Assembly (NCBI GenBank): GCA_023264755.1 | Contig: JAHFVB010000200.1 | Location: 1 to 8,436, forward strand | Length of the DNA: 8,436 bases | Source: Mycobacterium sp. | GTDB taxonomy: Bacteria > Actinomycetota > Actinomycetes > Mycobacteriales > Mycobacteriaceae | Reading direction: 5' to 3' | In this document: one piece after another, positions 1 through 7,027 of the stretch | Numbering within the stretch: the stretch's first letter is position 1 | Layout of the letters: every line of letters starts with the position of its first letter | Notes under the pieces: model-generated | Told to the model about the DNA's origin: nothing | What the model saw: only the letters and a program-made list of their open reading frames with translations | The model's database searches: none | Made by a program: the position numbers and the translations under genes

Positions 1-359
1 ACCTTGCGTGCGACCTGGATACCGAGGATCGCCGGCGGGTTGTGCAGCGGGGCCAGCGGGGAGATCGCCTCTAGCTTGGCGATCAGCTCGTCGTCGACGA
101 TCGTGGGTCGGTACAGGTCGGGGCCCCCGTGCACGACCCGGTGTCCGACCGCGACCAGCTCGAGCGCCTCGAGGCCACAACCCGAATCGGCCAGCGCCGC
201 GAACGCCGTCCGCAACGCCCCCTCGTGGTCAGGCGGGCCGCCGCCGTCGCCGATCCGCTCGACGATCCCGTCGGACAGCTGTCGTCCCGAATCCAGTTCG
301 ACCACTGCATACTTCAACGAGGACGAGCCACAGTTGAGCACCAAGACGGTAGCGCTCAT
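1..359 (-). CDS. ackA: Acetate kinase, N-terminal part (cut by window edge)
   Basis: Acetate kinase makes ATP and acetate from acetyl phosphate and ADP, reversibly, in the cytoplasm; it is the second step of the Pta-AckA route. Read from the ATG at 359 the frame stays open for 119 codons to the edge. The protein begins [20 protein letters not shown]; the LNCGSSSLK stretch (residues 8-16) is the family's N-terminal phosphate-binding signature, and GHRVVHGG (about residues 72-79) is the second conserved block, carrying the active-site Arg. Only about 30% of the usual roughly 385-400 residues is inside the window. The start overlaps the pta stop as ATGA (356-359), and there is only a weak purine stretch (CAGGGCAA) before it, so translation is probably coupled to pta. 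Identity is very secure; nothing can be said about the C-terminal two thirds. Confidence 0.96.
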   Translation of the reverse strand, partial: MSATVLVLNCGSSSLKYAVVELDSGRQLSDGIVERIGDGGGPPDHEGALRTAFAALADSGCGLEALELVAVGHRVVHGGPDLYRPTIVDDELIAKLEAISPLAPLHNPPAILGIQVARK

Positions 360-2482
360 TTGCCCTGCGCCTGAATGGCGGTGATGGCCACGGTGTTCAC
401 GATGTCCTCGACGAGCGCCCCGCGCGACAGATCGTTGACCGGTTTGTTGAGCCCTTGGAGCACGGGCCCGATGGCGATGGCCCCCGCACTGCGCTGTACC
501 GCCTTGTAGGTGTTGTTGCCGGTGTTGAGGTCCGGGAAGATCAGCACGGTGGCGCGGCCAGCCACCTTCGACTCGGGCATCTTGCTGGCCGCCACCGAGG
601 GCTCCACCGCCGCGTCGTACTGGATGGGCCCCTCGACCAGCAGCGCCGGTTCGCGCTGGCGCACCAGTTCCGTTGCGGCCCTAACCTTGTCGACGTCGGC
701 CCCGGTTCCGGAACTACCGGTCGAGTAGGAGAGCATGGCCACCCGCGGCTCGATGCCGAACTGGGCGGCCGTGCGGGCGGACGAGATGGCGATGTCCGCG
801 AGCTGTTCTGACGTCGGGTCCGGCACGATCGCGCAGTCCCCGTAGGCCAGCACCTGGTCGGCCAGACACATCAGGAAGATGCTGGACACCGTGGTGACCC
901 CTGGCATCGTCCTGATGATCTCGAACGCGGGTCGGATGGTGTGCGCGGTGGTGTGCCGTGCCCCCGACACCATGCCGTCGACCAGGTCGTCGTACACCAG
1001 CATCGTGCCGAAATACGAGACGTCGTGCATGATTTCGTGCGCTTGCTCGACGGTCACGCCCTTGCTCTTGCGCAGCTCCGCGTACTGTTCTGCGAATCGA
1101 TCGCAGAGCTCGCTGGTACGCGGGTCGAGCACCGTGGCGTCCGAGAGGTCGACGCCGAGTTCGGCGGCCCGGGCCCGCACCTCTGATTCGTCCCCCAGGA
1201 TGGTGAGCTCGGCCACCGAACGCTGCAGCAGCCGCCCGGCCGCCCTGAGGATGCGGTCGTCGTCACCCTCCGGCAACACGATGCGCTTGCGGTCGGCGCG
1301 CGCACGTTCCAGCAACTGGTGGGCGAACATCTGCGGCGTGACGACCGAGGGAATCGGGATCGACAGCTGCGCAATGAGATCAGCGGTGTCGACGTAGGTG
1401 TCCATCAGCTTCAGCGCGGTGTCGATCTTGCGTTGCGACGTCGCCGTGACCCGCCCCCGCGTCTGCGCGACCGCCCGCGCGGTGTCGTAGGTACCGAGGT
1501 CGGTGGCGACGATCGGCAGGCGCAACCCGAGTCCGGATACCAGCTTGGCGATCGACGGATGCAGAGGCAGGCCGCCGTTGAGGATGAGGCAGGAGAGCGA
1601 GGGAAAGCCCTCCGCGGCATGGGCACTCGCCATCGCGAGCACGACGTCGGAGCGGTCTCCCGGGGTGATCACCGCCATGCCCTCGACCAACCGCTCCAGT
1701 ACGTGCTCGGCGGTCATACCCGCCACCAGCACGCCAAGCGCCTCGCGCGTCAGTAAGTCTTCGTCACCGCTGATCACCTTGCCGTGCACCGAATCTCGGA
1801 GCTCGGCCACGGACGGCGCCACCAGCAGCGGCTCCTCGGGAAGCACGTAGCACTTGACGCCAACGGGCTCGAAGCGCTCCAGCGCGGCTGAGACGGCGTC
1901 GAGTTCGGCGGGGGCGCAACGGTTGGCCACGACCGCCGCGGCGTGGGCATGCTGGCCCACCAGCTCGGCCAGGCAGAGCTCCACGACGTGGGCGACCTCG
2001 TCGGGCGTCCGGTCGGCGGCGCGCACCGCCAACACGACCGGCGCGCCGAGATTCACGGCGATGCGTGCATTGACCGAGAGCTCGCTCGGGGACGCGACAT
2101 CGGTGAAGTCGCTTCCGACGATCAGCACGGCGTCGCAGCGCTGCGCAACGTGGTGATAGCGGTCGACGATGTCGGCCAGCGCCGCGTCGGGGTCGTCGTG
2201 CAACTGCTGATATCCGACGCCGATGCAGTCCTCGTAGCCGAGCCCGGCGGTGGTGTGAGCCAGCAGCAACTCCAGGATGTAGTCGCGGTCCGCACCGCCG
2301 CCATCGTGCCCGTCTCGGTCCCCGCCGCGCGGCCCCTCCGGAACCCTGCTGATCGGCCGGAAGACTCCCACCTTGGCGACCGACGCCGCGAGCCGGTGCA
2401 GGATGCCCAACGCGATGGTCGACTTACCGGTGTCGCCCTCCGGCGACGCTACGTAGATTGCGACCGCGGTGCCTGAGCTCAC
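356..2482 (-). CDS. pta: Phosphate acetyltransferase, long three-domain form
   Basis: Pta converts acetyl-CoA and phosphate to acetyl phosphate and CoA, reversibly, feeding AckA. The 708-residue protein has the long architecture: an N-terminal BioD-like P-loop domain ([10 protein letters not shown], residues 13-22; FRPISR, 41-46), a middle DRTGG-like domain (about 230-345), and the catalytic PTA domain from about 384 to 702. Catalytic-domain marks are [10 protein letters not shown] (401-410), [20 protein letters not shown] (504-523), [10 protein letters not shown] (585-594), LNTGNNTYK (652-660) and the [17 protein letters not shown] block (672-688). The GTG at 2482 is chosen because AGGGAAAG lies 9 nt upstream (2492-2499) and the P-loop then sits at the normal distance from the N-terminus. 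Residues 47-67 form a Gly/Asp/Arg-rich low-complexity stretch after FRPISR that looks like a loop insertion. The next gene, ackA, overlaps by 4 nt. The upstream neighbour on this strand is fgd1, about 1 kb away, so pta probably has its own promoter in 2483-2584; I see no clear -10 there. Confidence 0.96.
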   Translation of the reverse strand: MSSGTAVAIYVASPEGDTGKSTIALGILHRLAASVAKVGVFRPISRVPEGPRGGDRDGHDGGGADRDYILELLLAHTTAGLGYEDCIGVGYQQLHDDPDAALADIVDRYHHVAQRCDAVLIVGSDFTDVASPSELSVNARIAVNLGAPVVLAVRAADRTPDEVAHVVELCLAELVGQHAHAAAVVANRCAPAELDAVSAALERFEPVGVKCYVLPEEPLLVAPSVAELRDSVHGKVISGDEDLLTREALGVLVAGMTAEHVLERLVEGMAVITPGDRSDVVLAMASAHAAEGFPSLSCLILNGGLPLHPSIAKLVSGLGLRLPIVATDLGTYDTARAVAQTRGRVTATSQRKIDTALKLMDTYVDTADLIAQLSIPIPSVVTPQMFAHQLLERARADRKRIVLPEGDDDRILRAAGRLLQRSVAELTILGDESEVRARAAELGVDLSDATVLDPRTSELCDRFAEQYAELRKSKGVTVEQAHEIMHDVSYFGTMLVYDDLVDGMVSGARHTTAHTIRPAFEIIRTMPGVTTVSSIFLMCLADQVLAYGDCAIVPDPTSEQLADIAISSARTAAQFGIEPRVAMLSYSTGSSGTGADVDKVRAATELVRQREPALLVEGPIQYDAAVEPSVAASKMPESKVAGRATVLIFPDLNTGNNTYKAVQRSAGAIAIGPVLQGLNKPVNDLSRGALVEDIVNTVAITAIQAQGK

Positions 2483-2584
2483 GTGGACCAGCTTTCCCTA
2501 TCGGACCCGGTTTGCGCAGCCTCGACCCCAAGAGTCGCGTCATCGTCGCGCAGCGAAGACACTCAGCAGCGCTCCTGCTAGCCA

Positions 2585-2860
2585 ATGGTCGATGCGACGG
2601 CGCATCCGCGCGCACGCCGCGGCTACCGTGAGATGCTGGCCGGGCCGGACCACGCAGGAGGATGGGCTTGTTCGGTGCGCGTCGAGCCGAGCGATCAGCC
2701 TCCGTTCACCGCCACGGTCCAAGCGTGGTTCAAGGGTGCGGAACAGCCACCGGGCTTGGTTGCCGTCCGATACGACCGTGCCGATCACCGACGAGTGATC
2801 GTCGACGACTCGGCCGAAGCGCGAGCCGCCGCCCGGCAAGCCGAGGCAGTGTCGGGATAG
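2585..2860 (+). CDS. Small hypothetical protein, possibly degenerate
   Basis: This is an unrecognised ORF of up to 91 residues. A stop codon (TAG, 2579-2581) lies two codons before the first ATG, so 2585 is the earliest start; ATG 2633 and GTG 2675 are alternatives. No start has a convincing Shine-Dalgarno or -10 box at a useful distance: AGGAGG at 2656-2661 is 13 nt before GTG 2675. The central part looks like real protein: VRVEPSDQPPFTATVQAWF, then GLVAVRYDRADHRRVIVDDS, then an Ala/Arg-rich tail. That order (V-x-V-x-P, P-P-F, V-R-Y-D-x-x-D, R-V-x-V-D) resembles small beta-rich domains common in actinobacterial hypothetical proteins; this is recognition from memory, not a search. No signal peptide or membrane segment is visible. 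Third-position GC appears lower than in the flanking genes, so it may be a decaying gene. The minus-strand ORF across the same stretch (2540-2917) is Arg-rich and looks like a shadow. Confidence 0.5.
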   Translation: MVDATAHPRARRGYREMLAGPDHAGGWACSVRVEPSDQPPFTATVQAWFKGAEQPPGLVAVRYDRADHRRVIVDDSAEARAAARQAEAVSG

Positions 2861-2872
2861 TCCGCGACCCGA

Positions 2873-2930
2873 AGGACTTAAGGCGCCCCCGTGAGTACGG
2901 TCGCGTCGCCGACCCAAGTCGCGTAGTCCT
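2873..2930. other. Nested inverted repeats in the spacer between the small genes
   Basis: AGGACT (2873-2878) is the exact reverse complement of AGTCCT (2925-2930), and between them GGTCG (2899-2903) pairs with CGACC (2910-2914) around a 6-nt loop. The stretch begins just after the stop of the 2585-2860 ORF and ends about 30 nt before the next predicted promoter. It could fold as a weak structured element or a terminator-like region, but there is no T-tract on either strand and short pairings are expected by chance in such GC-rich DNA. Nothing else recognisable lies in 2861-2958. Confidence 0.2.
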
Positions 2931-2958
2931 ACCCATTCTTCCGCGGCGCGGCCCGAGC

Positions 2959-2964
2959 TAGCGT
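2959..2964 (+). promoter_or_regulatory. Predicted -10 box for a leaderless transcript
   Basis: TAGCGT matches the mycobacterial -10 consensus TANNNT and ends exactly 7 nt before the ATG at 2972. A transcript starting at the usual distance from the box would begin at or next to the A of the start codon. There is no Shine-Dalgarno sequence before this ATG, which fits leaderless translation. Confidence 0.55.
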
Positions 2965-2971
2965 CACCGTC

Positions 2972-3337
2972 ATGAAAATGCGATACGAACGTTGGATGTC
3001 ACACCTCACGACGCCGCTCGGGCTTGGCCCGAAATCGAGCCTCGTCGAGCTCGATAAATCCCACCTGCGCGTGAAGATGGGCTGGGCCTTCGACGCCAAC
3101 ATCCCGCTGACGTCCATCACGTCGGCCCAGCCAAGCACAGACCGAGTGCTCGGCTGGGGCGTGCACGTCGACACCGGCGGACGCTGGCTGGTGAACGGTT
3201 CATCGGCCGGGTTGGTCGACTTGTCGGTCGATCCAGCGGTGCGCGCCCGCGCACTGGGCCTGCCGATCAAGCTGAAGCGCCTACTGGTCAGCGTGGACGA
3301 TCCCGACACATTGATCGCGGCCTGCTCGAAGCGCTGA
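2972..3337 (+). CDS. Conserved actinobacterial hypothetical protein, 121 aa
   Basis: This small, probably cytosolic protein of unknown function has no signal peptide or transmembrane segment. It resembles a conserved actinobacterial family of about 120-150 residues with a mostly beta, PH-like pattern. The visible landmarks, in order, are LRVKMGWAFDANIPLTSI (32-49), GWGVH (61-65), RWLVNGSSAGLVDL (71-84) and PIKLKRLLVSVDDPDTLIAA (98-117). The WLVNGSS-x-G and RLLVSVDDPD blocks are the parts I recognise as conserved. ATG 2972 is preferred over ATG 2978 because a TAGCGT -10 box lies 7 nt before it. The gene is transcribed against fgd1 and pta, between them, and converges on fgd1 with 125 bp between stops. 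It has its own promoter and is unlikely to share regulation with either flanking metabolic gene. I am confident that it is a real gene; no function can be assigned. Confidence 0.85.
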   Translation: MKMRYERWMSHLTTPLGLGPKSSLVELDKSHLRVKMGWAFDANIPLTSITSAQPSTDRVLGWGVHVDTGGRWLVNGSSAGLVDLSVDPAVRARALGLPIKLKRLLVSVDDPDTLIAACSKR

Positions 3338-3462
3338 GTCGGCGCAGGCGGCTCGTCCAACTAGTCGCGCTACGCCAGACAGCTTCGTGGTGACTCGTAT
3401 CCGACGCCCACGCAAGACCATGGGGTCGCTGAGTCACGGTAGTGACGTTGACCGCGTCGGCG

Positions 3463-4473
3463 TCAGCCCAGCTTCCGGAGCCGGGGCTCGAGGTCGCGTT
3501 GGAACAGTTCCAGGAAGCGGCGCTGATCGTGGCCGGGGGCATGGAACACCAGGTGGTTGAGGCCCCAATCGACGTAGTCCTTGACCTTCGCCACGGCCTC
3601 GTCGGGATCGGAGGCGACGATCCAACGCTTGGCCACCTGCTCGATGGGCAGCTCGTCGGCGGCCTTCTCCATCTCCAGCGGGTCGTGGATGTTGGTCTTC
3701 TGCTCCGCAGTCAGCGACAGCGGCGCCCAGAACCGGGTGTTCTCCAGCGCCAGTTCGGGATCGGTGTCGTAGGAGATCTTGATCTCGATCATCCGGTCGA
3801 CGTCGTCGGGGTTCTTGCCGGCGGCTTCGGCGCCCTCTCGCATGGCGGGGATTAGCTTGTCCTGGTACAACTCCGCCCCCTTGCCGGACGTGCAGATGAA
3901 GCCGTCGCCGGCCCGGCCGGCGTACTTGGCCACCTGCGGCCCGCCGGCGGCGATGTAGATCGGAATCCCACCCTCGGGCACGTCGTAGATCGACGCACCC
4001 TTGGTCTGGTAGTACTCACCCTCGAAGTCGACGCGGTCACCGAGCCATAGTTCGCGCATCAGCCGCACCGACTCGCGCAGGCGCGCATAGCGCTCCTTGA
4101 ACTCGGGCCATTCGCCCTGATATCCGGTGGCGATCTCGTTGAGCGATTCGCCGGTGCCGACGCCGAGGAAGATCCGGTCGGGGTACAGACACCCCATGGT
4201 GGCGAACGCCTGGGCGATGACCGCCGGGTTGTACCGGAACGTCGGCGTGAGCACCGACGTGCCGAGCACCAGACGCTTGGTGCGCTCGCCGACGGCGGTC
4301 ATCCAGGCCAGCGAGAAGGGCGCGTGCCCGCCTTCGTGTCGCCACGGCTGGAAGTGATCGCTGACGGTTGCGCTGTCCATGCCGTGCGCCTCGGCCTCCT
4401 CGGCCAGCTCGACGAGCTCGCGCGGCGCGAACTGCTCCGCCGACGCCTTGTATCCCAATTTGAGTTCAGCCAC
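3463..4473 (-). CDS. fgd1: F420-dependent glucose-6-phosphate dehydrogenase
   Basis: Fgd1 oxidises glucose-6-phosphate to 6-phosphogluconolactone and reduces coenzyme F420 to F420H2, the reductant used by the F420-dependent reductases of mycobacteria (including Ddn, which activates nitroimidazole prodrugs). The 336-residue length equals that of the M. tuberculosis enzyme, and the known active-site residues fall at the same numbers: Asp39 and His40 (VSDH), Trp44, Ser73-Val74 and Thr76 in the GTSVLTPT stretch, Glu109 (GTGES), and the phosphate-binding Lys198, Lys259 and Arg283. It is a luciferase-like TIM-barrel protein with no signal peptide. The GTG start at 4473 gives [27 protein letters not shown] lies upstream and could act either as a weak ribosome binding site or as part of a -10-like TAGAAA. 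The gene is divergent from the MBL-fold gene, as Rv0407 is from Rv0406c. Unlike in M. tuberculosis, pta does not follow directly. Confidence 0.98.
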   Translation of the reverse strand: MAELKLGYKASAEQFAPRELVELAEEAEAHGMDSATVSDHFQPWRHEGGHAPFSLAWMTAVGERTKRLVLGTSVLTPTFRYNPAVIAQAFATMGCLYPDRIFLGVGTGESLNEIATGYQGEWPEFKERYARLRESVRLMRELWLGDRVDFEGEYYQTKGASIYDVPEGGIPIYIAAGGPQVAKYAGRAGDGFICTSGKGAELYQDKLIPAMREGAEAAGKNPDDVDRMIEIKISYDTDPELALENTRFWAPLSLTAEQKTNIHDPLEMEKAADELPIEQVAKRWIVASDPDEAVAKVKDYVDWGLNHLVFHAPGHDQRRFLELFQRDLEPRLRKLG

Positions 4474-4479
4474 GTTACT

Positions 4480-4485
4480 TTTCTA
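4480..4485 (-). promoter_or_regulatory. Weak candidate -10 box upstream of fgd1
   Basis: On the minus strand TAGAAA lies 6 nt before the GTG start of fgd1, the same spacing as the better box of the divergent gene. It lacks the final T of TANNNT. The overlapping AGAAAAG could instead pair with the 3' end of 16S rRNA as a poor Shine-Dalgarno, so this call is tentative. Confidence 0.25.
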
Positions 4486-4611
4486 CCCCTCGGTGGTGCG
4501 GGCTATTCCACTGCGGGTGCGTCGCGCGCGAATCCGACGACGATTCCCCTCGCGAGCATGGTCGTCACGTTCCCACCGGCGTCGGCTCCGGGACTCCACC
4601 CGACGCATGCC

Positions 4612-4617
4612 TACACT
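4612..4617 (+). promoter_or_regulatory. Predicted -10 box for the MBL-fold gene, leaderless
   Basis: TACACT matches TANNNT, with 6 nt (GGCCGG) between it and the GTG at 4624, placing the expected transcription start on or beside the start codon. No Shine-Dalgarno precedes that GTG. This decides the start of an ORF that is otherwise open for a further 300 nt upstream, back into fgd1. Confidence 0.6.
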
Positions 4618-4623
4618 GGCCGG

Positions 4624-5361
4624 GTGGCGACTTCAGTCCAGCTGACGCAGCTCACCGACACCGTCCACTTCGCTCAGACCGACCTGGTGAATTGGACGTT
4701 GGTGGCCGACGACACCGGGCTGCTGATCATCGACGCCGGGTATCCAGGTCAGCGCGAGGAAGTGCTCGGCTCGGTTCGCCAACTGGGGTTCGACGTCGAT
4801 GACATTCATGCGTTCCTGCTCACCCACGCCCACGTCGACCACTTCGGCACCGCCATCTGGTTCGCGAAAACCCATGGAACGCCGGTGTTTTGCCACTCCG
4901 CGGAAGTCGGCCACGCCCATCGGGAGCACCTCGAACAAGTGTCGCTGCTGGACCTGGCCACCAGGATGTGGCAGCCGCGATATCTGAAGTGGTCCCTCGA
5001 GATCGGCGGGCTGGGCGCGTTGACCCGCGCCGGCATCCCCACCGCGCACGCCCTGACCGAAGAGGTCGCGGCGGCCCTGCCGGGCACCCCCATGGCGATC
5101 CCGTCGCCCGGCCACACCGGCGGACACTGCTCGTATCTGGTCGACGGTGTCCTGGTCGCCGGGGACGCGCTCGTCACCGGCCATCCCCTGTCGACCCGAC
5201 GGGGACCACAGCTGTTGCCCAGCATCTTCAATCACGATCAGGACGCGTGTCTGCGCAGTCTCAGCGCGCTCGGCATGCTCGATGCCGAGGTGTTGGTCCC
5301 CGGCCACGGGCCGGTGTGGCATGGCCCCATCCGAGCGGCCGCCGAGCAGGCCGCGCAATGA
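4624..5361 (+). CDS. Metallo-beta-lactamase-fold hydrolase
   Basis: This is a probable cytoplasmic metal-dependent hydrolase of the MBL fold (glyoxalase II-like group); the substrate cannot be told. From the GTG at 4624 it is 245 residues. The full metal set is present: THAHVDH gives His68, His70, Asp72 and His73; PGHTGGH gives His164; AGDALV gives Asp181; and PGHGP gives His228. The N-terminal strands (NWTLVADDTGLLIIDAGYPG, residues 23-42) are typical of the fold, and no secretion signal is seen, which argues against a true beta-lactamase. The reading frame is open from 4324, but the stretch before 4624 is antisense to fgd1 or intergenic, and TACACT 6 nt before the GTG supports the shorter start. 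Its position, divergent from fgd1, matches Rv0406c of M. tuberculosis. The stop overlaps the methyltransferase start as ATGA, so the two genes are likely co-expressed. Confidence 0.93.
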   Translation: MATSVQLTQLTDTVHFAQTDLVNWTLVADDTGLLIIDAGYPGQREEVLGSVRQLGFDVDDIHAFLLTHAHVDHFGTAIWFAKTHGTPVFCHSAEVGHAHREHLEQVSLLDLATRMWQPRYLKWSLEIGGLGALTRAGIPTAHALTEEVAAALPGTPMAIPSPGHTGGHCSYLVDGVLVAGDALVTGHPLSTRRGPQLLPSIFNHDQDACLRSLSALGMLDAEVLVPGHGPVWHGPIRAAAEQAAQ

Positions 5362-6113
5362 GCGAACCGACCGCGGTCCACCAGGATCGGCGTCGTGCCG
5401 AATCCTTCGGAGCCGTCGCCGACCAGTACGACAGGTACCGGCCGCGCTACCCCGAGCAACTCATCACCGCCCTGGTCCCGGCTGCGGGGCTCGCCACGCT
5501 GGACGTGGGTGCGGGCACCGGCATCGCCTCACGGCAGCTACTCGCCGCCGGCGCCGACGTCCTTGCCGTCGAACCCGACGCCAACATGGCGGCCGTCGCG
5601 TCCGACAAGGGCGTTCGCGTCGAGGTGGCGAGCTTCGAACAGTGGGAACCGGCGGGCCGGACGTTCGATCTAGTGGTGTTCGCCCAGTCGTTCCACTGGG
5701 TGGAGCCGGTGTCCGCCCTGCGCACGGTGGCCGCGCTGCTCAACCCCGGAGGGCGCCTGGCGCTGCTCTGGAACCGCATCCGTCCCGACACGCCCACCCC
5801 CGAGCAGTTCGACGCGGCCTATGCGGGCGTGCTGGACGAGTGGCGCCGGGCTCCGTCTTCCGACGTCGAGGGCGGTGACCAACTCGTGGCGCTGCTCGAC
5901 GCGGCCGGTTTCGTCAGCGCGCAGCACCACTACGTCGAGCGGTTGCACTACCGCACCGAGGACTGGGTGGACATGGTCACCACGTATTCCAACGTGCTGA
6001 CGCTGGAGCCCGACGTCCGGGCGGAGCTGCGGGGCCGCCTGGAGCAATGCATCGGGGCGGCCGGCGTGGACGCCACCAACGACGCGCTGGCCATCGTCTG
6101 CCAGCTCAGGTGA
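5358..6113 (+). CDS. Class I SAM-dependent methyltransferase
   Basis: This 251-residue protein has a Rossmann-type methyltransferase fold (methyltransferase 11/25-like group). The N-terminus has AESFGAVADQYDRYRPRYP (14-32), a common lead-in of this group. Motif I is LDVGAGTGIAS (48-58), which binds S-adenosylmethionine. The acidic residue ending strand beta2 is Glu72 (AVEPDANM). FDLVVFAQSFHWV (103-115) is the post-I/motif II region, and LLNPGGRLALLWN (127-139) the motif III strand. The acceptor is unknown; small molecules or lipids are usual for such enzymes. The start ATG overlaps the MBL-fold stop by ATGA and has no strong Shine-Dalgarno, which suggests coupled translation. The frame is open from 4890, but the upstream part is an Arg/Pro-rich shadow of the MBL gene. 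The 3' end overlaps the convergent membrane-protein gene by 8 bp, with no terminator hairpin visible. Confidence 0.92.
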   Translation: MSEPTAVHQDRRRAESFGAVADQYDRYRPRYPEQLITALVPAAGLATLDVGAGTGIASRQLLAAGADVLAVEPDANMAAVASDKGVRVEVASFEQWEPAGRTFDLVVFAQSFHWVEPVSALRTVAALLNPGGRLALLWNRIRPDTPTPEQFDAAYAGVLDEWRRAPSSDVEGGDQLVALLDAAGFVSAQHHYVERLHYRTEDWVDMVTTYSNVLTLEPDVRAELRGRLEQCIGAAGVDATNDALAIVCQLR

Positions 6114-6399
6114 GCACCTCGTAGCCCAGCAGGAAGACCGACACCAGACACAGCCCGCAGGCGATGATGATCGCCGGCATCAGAATCATCGCGTCGAGTT
6201 CACCGTCGTCGAGTGCGTCCTTCGCGATGGGCCCGAACAACACCCGGGCCAGCGCAGTGCCGCGGAACCCCCGCACGACACGCTGGAGGCCCGCGGCGTT
6301 GCGGTAGCGCCCGACGAGCACCCGCACGCCGATACCCACCGCGAACGTCACTAGCGCGCCGACGAGCAACAGCCATCCCACAGCCGTTTGCGACAACAT
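6106..6399 (-). CDS. Small two-helix membrane protein, hypothetical
   Basis: This unrecognised 97-residue protein has two hydrophobic helices: about residues 7-30 (WLLLVGALVTFAVGIGVRVL) and about 70-94 (AMILMPAIIIACGLCLVSVF). The 40-residue stretch between them is basic at first (RYRNAAGLQRVVRGFRG) and acidic later (KDALDDGELD), suggesting a hairpin topology with the connecting loop probably in the cytoplasm by the positive-inside rule. The ATG at 6399 is supported by AGGGG (6406-6410) with a 6-nt spacer. It lies 57 bp after the GNAT gene on the same strand and could be its downstream partner. Its 3' end overlaps the methyltransferase gene by 8 bp. No function is suggested by motifs; small integral membrane proteins of this kind are common in actinobacteria. 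Confidence 0.8.
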   Translation of the reverse strand: MLSQTAVGWLLLVGALVTFAVGIGVRVLVGRYRNAAGLQRVVRGFRGTALARVLFGPIAKDALDDGELDAMILMPAIIIACGLCLVSVFLLGYEVLT

Positions 6400-6456
6400 C
6401 TTGCACCCCTGGCGTAAGTTCGCCTCACCGCTCGAGTCAGCCTAGCAACCGCCGAT

Positions 6457-6972
6457 TCACCCGAGGTCCTTCGCGAACGCCACCGGATAGACCTCGCGCT
6501 CGGCACGGCTACCCGACTCGTCGCGCTGCTGCCCCTCGGCGGACCACGATTCCGGCAGGCGGTGATACCCGGTGGCCAGGTACAGCGCCTCGGCCTCGGG
6601 CTGACGGTCTCCCGTGGTCAGGTAGGCGCGGCGATACCCCCGCGCTCGGAGCTCGCGCTCGAGGACCTCGAGCAGGGCGCGCGCGTAGCCACGTCGACGG
6701 TGGCGTGCGTCGGTCCAGATGCGCCTGAGTTCTGCGGTTTGCTCGTCGAACCTGCGGAAGGCCCCGCCCGTGACGGGCACGTCGTCGAGCAGCCCGACGA
6801 GCATGCCTCCGGCGGGCGGCTCGAATTCCGCAGCCGGGTAACCCCGCAACCACTTCGCGACCCCACTGACCGTGCCGTCGTAGCGGGTGGCGTATTCGAT
6901 CGCGAGCTCGTCCAACAGTGGTTGCGCCAACGCATCGTCCTGGCCAACGGGTACGAATCGCAGCTCACTCAC
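6457..6972 (-). CDS. GNAT family N-acetyltransferase
   Basis: This is a probable acetyl-CoA-dependent N-acetyltransferase acting on an unknown amine, in the cytoplasm. From the GTG at 6972 it has 171 residues. Motif A, which holds the acetyl-CoA pyrophosphate, is ELRRIWTDARHRRRGYARAL (81-100), with R-R-G-Y-A standing in for the usual Q/R-x-x-G-x-G/A. The C-terminal motif B region is YLTTGDRQPEAEALYLATGY (117-136), where LY-x-x-x-GY is typical. The GTG start is preferred because GGAGG (6978-6982) lies 5 nt upstream; the frame extends to an ATG at 7023 (17 more residues, MASHSGKVAERRALEVG), but that start would lie against the palindrome and lacks a ribosome binding site. The gene is divergent from the SDR gene, and a small membrane-protein gene follows 57 bp downstream. 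Family membership is firm; the substrate is not known. Confidence 0.9.
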   Translation of the reverse strand: MSELRFVPVGQDDALAQPLLDELAIEYATRYDGTVSGVAKWLRGYPAAEFEPPAGGMLVGLLDDVPVTGGAFRRFDEQTAELRRIWTDARHRRRGYARALLEVLERELRARGYRRAYLTTGDRQPEAEALYLATGYHRLPESWSAEGQQRDESGSRAEREVYPVAFAKDLG

Positions 6973-6977
6973 CCCAA

Positions 6978-6982
6978 CCTCC
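6978..6982 (-). promoter_or_regulatory. Ribosome binding site that fixes the GNAT start
   Basis: On the minus strand GGAGG is followed by TGGGG and then the GTG at 6972, an ideal 5-nt spacing. It favours this GTG over the ATG 51 nt upstream. Confidence 0.65.
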
Positions 6983-7027
6983 AACGCACGACGCTCGGCC
7001 ACCTTCCCAGAATGGCTTGCCAAGGCA

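Noticed and set aside
1943..2476. 177-residue plus-strand ORF antisense to pta
   Set aside because: It is a frame shadow: pta is certain on the other strand, and the translation is Arg/Val/Gly-rich with no recognisable motif. The same holds for 879-1397 and 1319-1756.
2540..2917. 125-residue minus-strand ORF between pta and the small genes
   Set aside because: It is Arg-rich with no domain-like pattern, and the plus-strand frame over the same bases looks more like protein.
2929..3360. 143-residue minus-strand ORF over the 121-residue gene
   Set aside because: It has Ser/Thr/Arg-rich shadow composition; the plus-strand product has conserved family blocks and a promoter.
3433..3446. Short hairpin GTCAC-GGTA-GTGAC between the convergent stops of the 121-residue gene and fgd1
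   Set aside because: It has only a 5-bp stem and no T-tract on either strand, so it is too weak to call a terminator. The rest of 3338-3462 shows nothing recognisable.
4890..5357. Upstream extension of the methyltransferase frame
   Set aside because: The extension is Arg/Pro/His-rich and lies inside the MBL gene in another frame; the ATG at 5358 begins the conserved methyltransferase sequence.
4633..5358. 241-residue minus-strand ORF covering nearly all of the MBL-fold gene
   Set aside because: The plus-strand gene has all metal ligands. The antisense frame is a by-product of high third-position GC, without a start signal.
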